Shown: positions 42,589-52,320, numbered from the stretch's first letter. The stretch is 64,000 bases of DNA from Paenibacillus sp. E222 (GCF_013401555.1 NZ_CP058552.1:7452895-7516894); one strand, 5' to 3'. The notes: a model not told the origin generated them from the sequence alone. Program-made: numbers and translations.

Positions 42589-44332
42589 GTGGTGTACCCT
42601 CCCCGTATTGTGATTCATAGATTCGGCGATACAATTCGGATGAATCCATCAGATCCTCATGTTTCCCCTGTCCAATCAGACGCCCGTCGTCCAACAACAG
42701 AATCAGATCCGCAGAGGTGGTTGAGCTGATCTTCTGCGTGATGATAAACGTTGTACACGACAGCTCTTCCAGTGCGCCCAGCAGCCTTGCTTCCGTGGCT
42801 ACATCGAGCGCACTTGTACTGTCATCCAGAATCAAGATGCTTGGACGACGAATCAATGCACGGGCAATCGAGAGCCGCTGCTTCTGTCCACCCGACAGAT
42901 TGACTCCTCGCTGACCCAGCTGTGTATCATAGCCATTCGGCAGCTTCTCAATGGTCTCGTGAATCTGGGCACGCCGCGCTGCTTCCTTAATCTCTTCGAG
43001 CGTTGCGTCCTCCCGGCCCCAGGCGATGTTATCCCGTACCGATCCGGTAAAGAGGACCACCTCCTGGGGCACATAACCGATAGCTCCGCGCAATGTGGCT
43101 ATGTCCAACTGTTCTGCGTCATTACCATCGATACGAACCTCGCCGTGATCTTCGGTATAGAGCCTTGGAATGAGCTGTACCAGCGAGGATTTACCCGAGC
43201 CTGTCGCTCCCATGATGGCGATACGCTCGCCTCGTTTGGCTGAGAACGTAATGTCCTCCAATACGGTAATTTCACTGCCCGGATAACTGAACCCTACACC
43301 CTGAAAATCAACTCCACCCTGGATCACAGGATTCCCTTTACCCGTTTTTGCAGAACGATCTGTATCCATGGATTGACCCGAATCCGAAACTTCCTCCGTG
43401 TCAAAAACTTCGTTAAGCCGTTGTGCCGAAGCACTCGCTCTGGAGAAGGTCACCAGAATCCAGGACAGCGCAGACATGGCGCCAATGGTGCGAAGCAGAT
43501 AGTTAATAACTGCGACGACTTCACCCACGGTTGCACTTCCGGTAGTGATGTCACGTCGTCCAAACCATAGCACGGCGATGATACAACCATTCATCATGAG
43601 CAGCATGAATGGCATCGTCGTCTCCGTCAGGCGCAGCGCGGAGATCGTGCCCTTCATCAGCTTGCCGCTATATCCGGCAAAGCGTTCAATCTCGTGGCCC
43701 ATCCGGACGAAGACACGGATCAGCCGAATGCCTGTCAGATTTTCCTGGATGACTCCGTTGACGGCATCCAGTCTGCGCTGCACATTGCGGAACAGCAGCG
43801 CTGCCTTTTTGATCATCCAGATGACAAACACGAGCAGTACAGGCACCATCACAACGAGCAGCAGACCCAGCTTCGGATTCACCACAACCGCCATAATCAT
43901 GCTCCCAATCACCACCAGCGGCACACGTGTCATGAATCGCAGACTCATAAACACCGTATCCTGCACCTGTGTAACGTCTCCGGTCAACCGGGTAATCAGG
44001 GATGATGTGGCAAACCGGTTAAACACTGCATAAGAGAACGCTTGCACTTTGTCATACAGCTTCTCCCGCAGATCGTAACCGAAGCCGAGACTCGCATGTG
44101 ACGCAAAAAACGAACTCGCAATTCCCGCGGCAAACGCCACAACGGCACTGCCCACAAGCACTCCACCCCATAGCCAAACCACTGACAGATCTCCTTGCTG
44201 GATACCGTTATCAATGATCTTTGAGATTAAATAGGGTTGAGCCAATTCGACCGTCAATTCAATCAGCATCATGACCAGTGCTGCGATGGCGGCGACTCGA
44301 TACTTCTTCAAGTAGTACAACAGCTTGATCAT
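42569..44332 (-). CDS. ABC multidrug-type exporter, degenerate-site half (YfiB/BmrC-like)
   Basis: A 587-aa half-exporter with six membrane helices and an NBD: Walker A GATGSGKSS, signature LSGGQKQRLSIARAL, Walker B LILDDSTSALD. The residue after Walker B is Asp instead of the catalytic Glu, the mark of the degenerate site in heterodimeric exporters such as BmrC/BmrD and TM287/288. I start at the ATG at 44332, 8 bases after GGAGG; the upstream extension to 44461 carries no hydrophobic or family-like sequence and no ribosome site. First gene of the two-gene unit; the stop lies within the partner's coding start. Confidence 0.93.
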   Translation of the reverse strand: MIKLLYYLKKYRVAAIAALVMMLIELTVELAQPYLISKIIDNGIQQGDLSVVWLWGGVLVGSAVVAFAAGIASSFFASHASLGFGYDLREKLYDKVQAFSYAVFNRFATSSLITRLTGDVTQVQDTVFMSLRFMTRVPLVVIGSMIMAVVVNPKLGLLLVVMVPVLLVFVIWMIKKAALLFRNVQRRLDAVNGVIQENLTGIRLIRVFVRMGHEIERFAGYSGKLMKGTISALRLTETTMPFMLLMMNGCIIAVLWFGRRDITTGSATVGEVVAVINYLLRTIGAMSALSWILVTFSRASASAQRLNEVFDTEEVSDSGQSMDTDRSAKTGKGNPVIQGGVDFQGVGFSYPGSEITVLEDITFSAKRGERIAIMGATGSGKSSLVQLIPRLYTEDHGEVRIDGNDAEQLDIATLRGAIGYVPQEVVLFTGSVRDNIAWGREDATLEEIKEAARRAQIHETIEKLPNGYDTQLGQRGVNLSGGQKQRLSIARALIRRPSILILDDSTSALDVATEARLLGALEELSCTTFIITQKISSTTSADLILLLDDGRLIGQGKHEDLMDSSELYRRIYESQYGEGTPHVQSIH

Positions 44333-44543
44333 AACCATTCCTCCGGCCCAGAGCGTTTCATCTTCGTGACGATTTGGTATGTTCACGCAGCTAGCTCCGT
44401 TAGTCTCTTTACATAAATCTATGTAAAATTTCACGTATCCAATACGCCTATTATATCGCATTTTGAACTTTCAAATCGCTAATATCTTCTATGCTTCTTA
44501 TTATTAACCTGAAATAGACTTGGAGTGAACATTCATCTGCAAC

Positions 44544-44568
44544 AAAAAACCTGAGCAGACTGCCCAGG
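44544..44568 (-). terminator. Terminator of the LplABC-like importer operon
   Basis: On the minus strand CCTGGGCAGTCTGCTCAGG forms a short hairpin followed by TTTTTT, 57 bases past the binding-protein stop. Confidence 0.85.
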
Positions 44569-44624
44569 TGCGATGATATTCCAATTCGAATACGTTTATT
44601 GACACTCAACTCATCCCAGCTATT

Positions 44625-46280
44625 TTACTCAGACTTCTTGAAATCGGCTTGCTGCTGTTCATAGATTTCATAGAAATCATCCCAGACAAGTACATTGTCC
44701 TTTTCTTTGCTCCACCAGTCTTTGTACCATGTTTCAATCTCCGGGCCACCACCCTGTTCCCACTTTTGCTGCGCTTCTGCAGCAGCCTGCTCAACTGTAT
44801 ACTTACTACCGCTGATAATGGAACGGGTGAAAATATCATTAATGGCTGTCGTCACATTGGTAAGCTTCACCTGAAGCTCTTTGGGCAGCTGCGGCATATG
44901 TTCTGAGTGGGTAACGCCTTCACCCACCGGCAGATCGTTCATGTATACTTCCCTTGCTTCCTTGAAGAGGCGAAGTCCTTCCTTCTGGGAAGGGATTTCC
45001 TCACTAAACAGCATTTCGGTGTAACCGCATTTGCCTTCCTCCAGGCGGCTGTACAGCATCGCGTAATCACCAGCCCAGCTTATTTCCTGTTTGTACTTTT
45101 CCTGATCAGATATACGCGGGCAGCCCTGTTCGTTCAACGTATAATGAGTGCCTTCGAACCCGTTCTTGACCGTTCGGCCTGTCTCGGTTTTGGTTAGAAA
45201 ATCAATATATTGAATGACGGCTTCCGGATTTTTGGCACGGGCATTCACAACGGCCGTCATCTGCACCGGGTTATTCCATACCATCGTATATTGACCCACC
45301 AATGTGGAAGGCAGGGCAATGACCTTCAGCTTGGCATCAGGCACATTCTGCATGAGCGTATCCAGTTCCTTGGCCGCAAATCCAGTGTAATCAGCCGTCA
45401 TTGCGGCATACATGCCTATTTTCCCGTTCAGGAAATCCTGTTTGGACTTAGCTCCATCCTTGTCGGTCAGAAAATCCTTGTCTACTACCCCCGCCTCAAA
45501 CAATGCCCGCTTAAACGCCGTCATTTCCTTCATGTGATTGGGGCCAACAACGATCTCCCCGTCCTCCACGTTCACCCAATTGGCATTGTACATGTAGCGG
45601 AATAATCCCGCAGTGTCCCCAAATTGCAAACCTCCGATTCCAAAAGTATCGTCTGCACCGTTCCCATCCGGATCATTCTCTGTGAATGCCTTGGCGACCG
45701 CCAGCATCTCTGCTTCGTTCGTCGGCACCTCCAGGTTCAGCTTTTCCAGCCAATCTTCACGAATGAAGAAACTGGTCAGCGGAAATACCTCATTCATTCG
45801 GCCTACTTCATATAACTTGCCATCGCTCTTGATCCCAGCTTTCTTTAACTGTGGATACTTCTCCATCAGCGCTTTATATTCCACACTGGAGTTCTCAATC
45901 AGTTCATCCAGCGGCATCAGTTGTTTTTGATTAAATAACGTATTCCGAATAGGCGTTCCGAATTCAAAAATAACATCTGGTGCACTGCCCGAAGCAAACA
46001 GCACGTTTAATTTGGACTGCGATTCCCAGCGGGGAACCGCCGTATATTTGACATTGGCCGGGCCGTTCTCATTGATCCACTTGGACCACATGTTATCCTC
46101 AATCGTTCCCATACCGCTTGGTACGGCGCCCCGATCATAGATCGTCGACGTTATATTGCCGCGCGCACCTTCCCCTTCAGCCTGCTCACTTCCACTTCCT
46201 CCTGAACACCCTGCCAGTATTCCGCCGATTAAGCCCAGAACAAGACCGGACTTCATCCATGCCTTGATGGATATCACCAT
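44625..46280 (-). CDS. Extracellular solute-binding lipoprotein, LplA-type
   Basis: A 551-aa receptor lipoprotein. The signal sequence SGLVLGLIGGILAGC ends in the lipobox LAGC and is followed by a Gly/Ser/Glu linker. The mature protein shows the large CUT1 SBP pattern of YesM/YesN-linked systems: NENGPANVKYTAVPRWESQ, LFASGSAPDVIFEFGTPIRN, FFIREDWLEKLNLEVPTNEA, DPDGNGADDTFGIGG with an EF-hand-like Ca-binding loop. GAGGG precedes the ATG. Last gene of the importer operon. The ligand is probably an oligosaccharide from plant or microbial polymers; identity unknown. Confidence 0.92.
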   Translation of the reverse strand: MVISIKAWMKSGLVLGLIGGILAGCSGGSGSEQAEGEGARGNITSTIYDRGAVPSGMGTIEDNMWSKWINENGPANVKYTAVPRWESQSKLNVLFASGSAPDVIFEFGTPIRNTLFNQKQLMPLDELIENSSVEYKALMEKYPQLKKAGIKSDGKLYEVGRMNEVFPLTSFFIREDWLEKLNLEVPTNEAEMLAVAKAFTENDPDGNGADDTFGIGGLQFGDTAGLFRYMYNANWVNVEDGEIVVGPNHMKEMTAFKRALFEAGVVDKDFLTDKDGAKSKQDFLNGKIGMYAAMTADYTGFAAKELDTLMQNVPDAKLKVIALPSTLVGQYTMVWNNPVQMTAVVNARAKNPEAVIQYIDFLTKTETGRTVKNGFEGTHYTLNEQGCPRISDQEKYKQEISWAGDYAMLYSRLEEGKCGYTEMLFSEEIPSQKEGLRLFKEAREVYMNDLPVGEGVTHSEHMPQLPKELQVKLTNVTTAINDIFTRSIISGSKYTVEQAAAEAQQKWEQGGGPEIETWYKDWWSKEKDNVLVWDDFYEIYEQQQADFKKSE

Positions 46281-46342
46281 AAGATCAGACCCTCTTTCTT
46301 ATATAATGTGAAATGAAATAAGCGAATGGCTTGCAGCCTGCA

Positions 46343-47212
46343 CTACCCTTTGATGGAGCCCAGCATGACCCCTTTAACAAAGTACTTTTGCAAGAATGGA
46401 TACACTGCCAAAATGGGAATGACCATCACGATTACGGCCGCTGCCCGAATGCCTTCTGGCGTTAGATTCGAAATCATCGTCGGATCGGTAAAATCCTGCA
46501 CGTTCAGATTGGACATAATCATATTTTGGACCAATACAGTCATGTTGTACTTAGAGGTGTCGTTGATATAAATCATCACACTCATGAATGAATTCCAGTA
46601 CCCTACACCATAGAACAGAGCAATGGTCGCCAGCAACGGTTTGGACAGAGGCAGCACGATCCGAAATAACAATCCGAGCTCTCCGCATCCATCGATGCGT
46701 GCAGCTTCGTCCACTTCCCCTGGCAGATTTTCAAAATACGATCTCATAATCAGCATGTTATACGTACTTACCAGACCTGGCAGCCAAAGTGCACCATAAC
46801 TGTTCACCAGCCCAAGGTTCTGCACCACCAGATAAGTCGGAATCAATCCGCCGTTAAAAATCATCGTGAATACCATCGCCATCGTAAAAAACCTGCGGTG
46901 GTAAAAATGCCTGCGCGACAGCGGATACGCCGCCATAATCGTAACAGCCATACTCAGCCCCGTACCGATTAACGTAATCTCGACACTGTTCCAGAACGCA
47001 TTCAGGATTGGCGTCCCAGTCATTAGACTGTGATAGGAAAACCAGGTGAAGTCGACTGGCCATAGCCCTACTTTACCGGATACAACGGCTCTCGCATCAC
47101 TCAACGACAAAGCCACAATATTCAGAAGGGGCAGGATACAGCTGATGGCTACCAATGTTAACAACACATAATTGATCATATAAAAGACTTGTTCTCCTCG
47201 TGTTTTTCTCAC
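46343..47212 (-). CDS. Carbohydrate ABC permease, LplC/YtcP type
   Basis: A 289-aa CUT1 membrane subunit. Helices include MINYVLLTLVAISCILPLLN, TLIGTGLSMAVTIMAAYPLS and AAAVIVMVIPILAVYPFLQ; the EAA loop is EVDEAARIDGCGELGLLFRI-VLPLSKP. It ends YFVKGVMLGSIKG, a phrase diagnostic of LplC/YtcP permeases. The start is a GTG with GGAGG-type sequence upstream. It follows the LplB-type permease by 15 bases and precedes the receptor gene. Confidence 0.93.
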   Translation of the reverse strand: MRKTRGEQVFYMINYVLLTLVAISCILPLLNIVALSLSDARAVVSGKVGLWPVDFTWFSYHSLMTGTPILNAFWNSVEITLIGTGLSMAVTIMAAYPLSRRHFYHRRFFTMAMVFTMIFNGGLIPTYLVVQNLGLVNSYGALWLPGLVSTYNMLIMRSYFENLPGEVDEAARIDGCGELGLLFRIVLPLSKPLLATIALFYGVGYWNSFMSVMIYINDTSKYNMTVLVQNMIMSNLNVQDFTDPTMISNLTPEGIRAAAVIVMVIPILAVYPFLQKYFVKGVMLGSIKG

Positions 47213-47227
47213 TCTGCTCCGCCTCCC

Positions 47228-48199
47228 TTACCACAAACCTTCGTTAAATCGACGTGCAATATAGTTGGCACAATAGATGAGAATAAACGCGACCAGTGAT
47301 TCGAATAATCCCATGGCCGTCGTCAGGCTGAACTGCGCTCCCTGAAGACCTGTGCGATAAATATACGTACTGATGACATCAGCAACCTCGTTCACGTTAG
47401 AGTTCTGCAGCATATACACTTGGTCAAATCCAACTTCCATCACGCGCCCCATCGACAGAATAAGCAGCAAAATAATGGTGGAGCGAATGCCCGGAAGCGT
47501 TACGTGCCAGATCTGTCGCATCTTGCTCGCCCCATCCATCTGTGCAGCTTCGTACTGGCTTGGATCGATGGTCGTTAGTGCCGCCAGAAAAATAATCGCG
47601 TTAAAGCCCATGTCCTTCCAGATACCTGACCCGACAAACACGGCGATCCAAGAGCCTTTGTTGTACATGAACGGATACGGCTCTCCCGTCCAGGCTTCCA
47701 CCCATCGGTTCACAATTCCGTTCTCCAGTGAAAATACGGTCATGATCATCATTGCAATGATGACCCAGGAGAAAAAGTGCGGCATGTACACCACGGTCTG
47801 CACGGTCCGCTTAAACGCCATGTTTCTCACTTCATTCAGCATGATCGCCAGAATAATCGGGATCGGAAAACCCACGATAATGCTAAGCAGACTGAGAAAT
47901 AGAGTATTACGGATGATCTCCACTGTGCGCGGATCGCTGAACAAGGTCTGAAAGTGTTGAAAGCCCACCCATGGACTGTTCCAAAGCCCGTCATAGAAGT
48001 TATAATCCTTGAAGGCGATGACCAGCCCCCCAATCGGCGCATAACGAAAGATAAGATAAAACAGGATCACCGGAAGAAACATCAATAGTAGCGGAATATT
48101 CGTCTTGAAACGGCGAAGCCGCTGCTGCCGGATTCTCTGCCTCACTTCGTTTTCTGGCGGTTCCAACCTTGGCGGCCCTGCGGCCAGCTCTCCCTTCAT
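47228..48199 (-). CDS. Carbohydrate ABC permease, LplB type
   Basis: A 323-aa CUT1 membrane subunit with a charged N-terminus of about 35 residues (ENEVRQRIRQQRLRRFKTN) typical of LplB. Helices follow (IPLLLMFLPVILFYLIF; LSLLSIIVGFPIPIILAIM), with the EAA loop YEAAQMDGASKMRQIWHVTL-PGIRS. The end, YCANYIARRFNEGLW, is characteristic. I choose the ATG at 48199, with AGGAG 8 bases upstream; other in-frame starts at 48205 and 48208 are too close to that site. First gene of the importer operon, behind a consensus cre box. Confidence 0.93.
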   Translation of the reverse strand: MKGELAAGPPRLEPPENEVRQRIRQQRLRRFKTNIPLLLMFLPVILFYLIFRYAPIGGLVIAFKDYNFYDGLWNSPWVGFQHFQTLFSDPRTVEIIRNTLFLSLLSIIVGFPIPIILAIMLNEVRNMAFKRTVQTVVYMPHFFSWVIIAMMIMTVFSLENGIVNRWVEAWTGEPYPFMYNKGSWIAVFVGSGIWKDMGFNAIIFLAALTTIDPSQYEAAQMDGASKMRQIWHVTLPGIRSTIILLLILSMGRVMEVGFDQVYMLQNSNVNEVADVISTYIYRTGLQGAQFSLTTAMGLFESLVAFILIYCANYIARRFNEGLW

Positions 48200-48250
48200 G
48201 TTCATCACTCCTCTCTGCTGTGGATGTCTATAGTTGTATTTTAGATATAA

Positions 48251-48265
48251 ATGTAAGCGTAAACA
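48251..48265. promoter_or_regulatory. Catabolite-responsive element (cre) upstream of the importer operon
   Basis: ATGTAAGCGTAAACA matches all fixed positions of the CcpA consensus WTGNAANCGNWNNCA. It lies about 52 bases upstream of the LplB start, at or just upstream of a plausible promoter (TTACAT with TATAGA on the minus strand). CcpA repression of this importer by preferred sugars is expected. Confidence 0.75.
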
Positions 48266-48301
48266 TTCGATATTTAACGATCCTTTTTTAAATTTCTACG
48301 C

Positions 48302-48323
48302 AAAATAACCCCACATCGTGGGG
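48302..48323 (-). terminator. Terminator of the YesM/YesN two-component operon
   Basis: On the minus strand CCCCAC-GAT-GTGGGG is followed by TTATTTTG. It separates the regulator gene from the importer promoter. Confidence 0.78.
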
Positions 48324-48342
48324 CTGTGTTCGGTAACAGCTT

Positions 48343-49419
48343 CTACTCGCTGCTCTCATGGCTCGGCTGCTTGCGAAATTCGCGGGGCGACAGCCCGGTT
48401 ATCTGTTTGAACACGGTTGTAAAATAACTGGAGTTATCGAACCCGGTCTGTTCAGCAATGTCCGCCATGCTCTGCCGGGTACTGTGCAGCAGTAACTTCG
48501 CCTTATCCACTCTACGCTTGCTGACGTACTGGCTGAAGCCATGACCGGTTTCTTTTTTGAACAGGTGACTGAGATAATTGGGGGTCACGTGAACATGCGC
48601 GGCTGCCGCTTGAAGATTACAATTGCTGGAATAGTTCATCTCGATGTACTGAAGGACCCGTGTGACCACATGATCCTGTTGTTCCTGCGTAAGCCGGACC
48701 AGCATACCAAGCCATTCTTCTCTTTTGCAGCGTGCCCAAGCCATCACTTCCGCTACCGAATGAATCCAGAGCAACGGATCTGGGCCGAACTTGTCGACAC
48801 TCGCAAACTGCTGAACACGGAACTGCTGCACTAACAGATCGGTCATCACTTTCATGAGCAGCTGAATCTCGGCTTTACATTCAGGGAGAGGCATCCGGGA
48901 TGCATGGCTGAACAGTTCATCTATCCGTGCAGCCATTTGCTGCATCTGCTGCTTCAACAAGAATGCTGCCAACTCATCACGCAATCGATCCGATCTCTCT
49001 ACCAGACTGTACTGTTCCCTAATTCGGTTATCGGATTGCCGCTGGCAGTATCGCTCATGCGCTTTGCGAAGAACACGACAGGCCTCATCTAGAGAGAAGG
49101 GCTTGAGCAGAAACTCCATAGCACCATAACGGATGGCGCGCTGTGCATATTCAAACTCCCGATAGCCCGTCAAAATAATGATCATAATGTCCTGACCACG
49201 ATCATGGATCTGTTCTGCCAAGTCCAAGCCATCCATCACCGGCATGTTGATATCCGTAATAATTAGATCCGGTGTACAACTGTTTACGGCTTGCAGCGCT
49301 TCTTCTCCGTCGGCAGCTTCACCAACTACTTCCCACCCGAGTGGATTATTGGAAACCAGATGTATTAATCCTTGCCGAAACATCGCTTCATCATCGACTA
49401 CGAGCATTCGTCCATTCAA
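48343..49419 (-). CDS. YesN-type response regulator with AraC DNA-binding domain
   Basis: A 358-aa regulator. The receiver domain has the acidic pair in VVDDE, phospho-acceptor D56 in LIITDINMP, and K in FLLKPFSLDEA. The C-terminal AraC domain has two HTH motifs (LQAAAAHVHVTPNYLSHLFK and DIAEQTGFDNSSYFTTVFKQ) and ends LSPREFRKQPS. The start is a TTG preceded by AGAGGAG; an internal ATG at 49407 is possible. It follows the YesM-type kinase by 46 bases and lies directly upstream of the importer genes, which it very probably activates. Confidence 0.93.
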   Translation of the reverse strand: MNGRMLVVDDEAMFRQGLIHLVSNNPLGWEVVGEAADGEEALQAVNSCTPDLIITDINMPVMDGLDLAEQIHDRGQDIMIIILTGYREFEYAQRAIRYGAMEFLLKPFSLDEACRVLRKAHERYCQRQSDNRIREQYSLVERSDRLRDELAAFLLKQQMQQMAARIDELFSHASRMPLPECKAEIQLLMKVMTDLLVQQFRVQQFASVDKFGPDPLLWIHSVAEVMAWARCKREEWLGMLVRLTQEQQDHVVTRVLQYIEMNYSSNCNLQAAAAHVHVTPNYLSHLFKKETGHGFSQYVSKRRVDKAKLLLHSTRQSMADIAEQTGFDNSSYFTTVFKQITGLSPREFRKQPSHESSE

Positions 49420-49465
49420 TGGATGTATTCTCCTCTCAGCATGTTATCTGTTCTCTTCCAGCAAC

Positions 49466-51244
49466 CTATTCTACCTGATAGGGCAAACGAAGCCGCACCA
49501 GCGTTCCCACTTCAGGAGTGGATTCGATCTGCACACCATAAGGGTCGCCATGAATCAGTTCGATTCGTCTGATTACACTTCGCATGCCAATGTGTTGACG
49601 CTCCTCATCAGCGTGTGCCAAAGGTGCCAAAATACGATCCATCATGGATGGGTCCATCCCGCATCCGTTATCGGCTATCTCCAGAATAAGCATGTCCGAT
49701 TCTGCATCATTTCCCGCGTACCGGAAGACGCGAATCTCGAGACGACGATTGTCTCTTTTGTCCGCAAAGGCATGAACAAACACATTCTCCACAATGGGTT
49801 GCAGCAGCAGCCGAATCACCTGGCAACGTAGCAGTTCAGAAGGAACAGAAATCTCGATCGATAAGGCCTCCTGATACCGGGCCTGCTGAATCTGCAGGTA
49901 ATGGTCAATCTGGTTCATCTCATCCTGCAGGGTAGTCAACCGCTGGACTGGCTCCAGTGTATATTGCAGCATTTCGGACAAGGCCGTAACCAGACGCGCC
50001 GACTTCTCATCTCCAAGCATATAGAACTTCCAGAAGAACATACTTAATGTGTTATACAGAAAATGTGGATTCAACTGGGCCTGTATAGCCTTGAGCTCAG
50101 CTTGCTTTTCACTTAATTCACGCTCATAGACTTCATGAATCAACGTATCGATCCGTGATGCCATCGCATTGAATCGTTCTCCAATGAAGCCCAGCTCATC
50201 CTGTGTCTGAATCTGAACGCGTGTATCGAATTGTCCGTCGCGCACTCTTTTCATCGCGTTAACCAGACTGGCCAGTGGACGCAGCAGCCTGCGGCTGATG
50301 ATGGTAATAATGATCCACGAACACAGAACCGTGGCTGCCGCAGAAAATACAGCAACCTTTACGATAATCTTGCCCTTATGCTGAATCTGAGCCAAGGATA
50401 CTTTGCTGATTAACGTGAACTTGGCTTTGTCCGACGTTTGTTTTGTATACAAATGAGCGGTTCCCTGCTCGTCCCTAATCTCGGTTGCTCCCATGCTTAG
50501 TTGTGTAAGCGGTGGTGGGTCTGCATCTTGATTATGAAACGCATATACCAGTTTCCCATCTGCATCCAACAAATACGCGGCAATATCTTCATTAAGACGT
50601 AGGTCCTTAAGATAGGATTCATACAGAGAGGTATTAAAGAGGATCAACATGACCCCATACGTCTCCAGATCAACAGAACGCATTAAGCGCCCTGCCAGAA
50701 TCCAGTTGGATTTTTCCTCCTGAAGAAAAGCATCTACATCCAGACGGTTCCATACATATTCTCCTCCCGTCCCTTCCAGCTTATGGACCATCTCAGCCAA
50801 ATATGAGGGGTCCATCTGTTGGAACGATCCGGCAAACGTACCGAGATTAAATATGTTCCCCTTCAAATCATAGATTCGAATTCCCATGATCTCCGGTGCA
50901 TCGAGACGAACCTGATACAACTGATCATCCAGTTCCTCCTCCAGCTTCATCTGATCATAGGAGGAAATGCCCGCAGCCTGCGCCTTAATTGCATTTTTCA
51001 CGGAGGGATTCAGCGTAATGTAGTCCGTCACTTTATACATGTCGTGCACCCTGGAATCGAGTCTTGCAAGTACCTGTTCTGCGGTAAGACTATACTGGCG
51101 ACTCACTTCCTCATTAAACAGCGAAATATGTATGCGATAAGTAATTAACCCCGTGATGCCTGATATCAATACAGTCGCCGCCGACAGAAACAAAATCAGT
51201 TTTGTTCTGAATTTAAAGCGTTTACATAACTGAATCCATCTCAT
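49466..51244 (-). CDS. YesM-type sensor histidine kinase
   Basis: A 592-aa membrane kinase. Helix 1 is LILFLSAATVLISGITGLI; an extracellular dCache-like sensor of about 250 residues follows; helix 2 is VAVFSAAATVLCSWIIITII; then HAMP. The His_kinase domain has phospho-acceptor His in QLNPHFLYNTLSMFFWKFY, and HATPase_c shows QPIVENVFVHAF and IADNGCGMD. I choose the ATG at 51244, 9 bases after GAGGTG. It leads the two-gene operon with the YesN-type regulator. The sensor probably detects the oligosaccharide taken up by the neighbouring importer. Confidence 0.93.
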   Translation of the reverse strand: MRWIQLCKRFKFRTKLILFLSAATVLISGITGLITYRIHISLFNEEVSRQYSLTAEQVLARLDSRVHDMYKVTDYITLNPSVKNAIKAQAAGISSYDQMKLEEELDDQLYQVRLDAPEIMGIRIYDLKGNIFNLGTFAGSFQQMDPSYLAEMVHKLEGTGGEYVWNRLDVDAFLQEEKSNWILAGRLMRSVDLETYGVMLILFNTSLYESYLKDLRLNEDIAAYLLDADGKLVYAFHNQDADPPPLTQLSMGATEIRDEQGTAHLYTKQTSDKAKFTLISKVSLAQIQHKGKIIVKVAVFSAAATVLCSWIIITIISRRLLRPLASLVNAMKRVRDGQFDTRVQIQTQDELGFIGERFNAMASRIDTLIHEVYERELSEKQAELKAIQAQLNPHFLYNTLSMFFWKFYMLGDEKSARLVTALSEMLQYTLEPVQRLTTLQDEMNQIDHYLQIQQARYQEALSIEISVPSELLRCQVIRLLLQPIVENVFVHAFADKRDNRRLEIRVFRYAGNDAESDMLILEIADNGCGMDPSMMDRILAPLAHADEERQHIGMRSVIRRIELIHGDPYGVQIESTPEVGTLVRLRLPYQVE

Positions 51245-51317
51245 CACTCTTCGCACCTCACCCTTGTCCCGCACCACTTTATTCTTAAAAAAGATATCAT
51301 ACCCCTATGTAAAACAA

Positions 51318-51357
51318 CAGAAAAACCCTGACCCCGTGTTGACGGTAGTCAGAGTTT
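51318..51357 (-). terminator. Terminator of the lipoprotein gene at 51.4 kb
   Basis: On the minus strand AAACTCTGAC pairs with GTCAGGGTTT across a 15-base loop, followed by TTCTGTTGTTTT. Confidence 0.78.
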
Positions 51358-51420
51358 CTACCTGCTCTATGAAGGATAAGCCGTATGAACATTTGTCAGA
51401 ACAGTATTTTCCATAGATGA

Positions 51421-52320
51421 CTATTTGCCGTATGTCTGCTCCATACGTTCTTCTTCATTGGTGGACAGCAAAATGTTCAGCAGCCCCATCACGTTATTCG
51501 CTTCTGTTCTGGCTTCCGTATACTTCTCAGCAAATGCGGCTTCGTCCTGTTCCGGATCTATTGCAGCCAGTTTGGCCCACGACTCGCGTGCTTTATCGTA
51601 AAGTTTCGTTAAAGTGATGTCATACGTATGCTGCGCGACAGGTGCCATGGAGTCGAACTCCGCTGCATTCTTGAAAAATACCATCGAGTCCGTAAAGGAC
51701 TGACTGGTGTAATCCTTGTTCTTCATGGCATCCTCCGTGAGGAGCAGCGCCTGACGAGAGATAAACAACGTCTTTACCATGGCACGTTCCAGATTGGTTG
51801 CTTCTTCCCATGATACATAGGAGACTTCCGGTGCCTGAACGGTTGTGAAAAAAGGAAAGGCATCATCGATCAAACGCTGTGAATCGGAATGGATGGGAAT
51901 ACCTGTGTTCATATTCACTACCGCATCACTGTAGTTGGCGATATTAATATTTTTGGAGCCTTCTTCACTTACCCTGCGTACCGGATGATCGTTAAGCGGG
52001 ACACGGATATAGCCAAGCTTGTCTGCATATTTCTGCTTCAATTCCTCCAGTGTAGAGTCCACTCCGATCTTGCCTTCTTCAGGCGAAGACCCCGCTGTAT
52101 CGGAAGTTGAGGAGGTGCCCGCAGAGTCTTCAGCATTGGTATCTGCTGCGGACGTGTCAGTCGTTGACGTGTCCGAGCTATTGGTCGCTGTAGCCACCGT
52201 GCCAGCATCCTGAGCAGACTCCTTCATCGTTGCTTCCTTCGCCCCACCGCCACATGCAGTCAATATGGCAACCAAGCTGAAAATGGCCGTGAACATCTTG
52301 ATTCTATGATTCCAACTCAT
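51421..52320 (-). CDS. Lipoprotein of unknown function with Ser/Thr/Asp-rich linker
   Basis: A 299-aa exported lipoprotein. The signal sequence MFTAIFSLVAILTAC ends in the lipobox LTAC. A low-complexity linker (about residues 30-82) is built from Ser, Thr, Ala and Asp, and a mainly helical domain of about 215 residues follows (VDSTLEELKQKYADKLGYIR; EEATNLERAMVKTLFISRQA; LYDKARESWAKLAAIDPEQD; NNVMGLLNILLSTNEEERME). No family was recognised. AAGGGGAAG precedes the ATG. It appears monocistronic, with its own terminator, between the NERD gene and the YesM/YesN operon. Confidence 0.8.
   Translation of the reverse strand: MSWNHRIKMFTAIFSLVAILTACGGGAKEATMKESAQDAGTVATATNSSDTSTTDTSAADTNAEDSAGTSSTSDTAGSSPEEGKIGVDSTLEELKQKYADKLGYIRVPLNDHPVRRVSEEGSKNINIANYSDAVVNMNTGIPIHSDSQRLIDDAFPFFTTVQAPEVSYVSWEEATNLERAMVKTLFISRQALLLTEDAMKNKDYTSQSFTDSMVFFKNAAEFDSMAPVAQHTYDITLTKLYDKARESWAKLAAIDPEQDEAAFAEKYTEARTEANNVMGLLNILLSTNEEERMEQTYGK

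Noticed and set aside
51212..51226. cre-like sequence TTTAAAGCGTTTACA near the start of the YesM-type kinase gene
   Set aside because: One mismatch to consensus, but it lies inside the coding region over Lys-Arg-Phe-Lys codons; roadblock-type cre sites exist, yet the evidence is too thin to list it.
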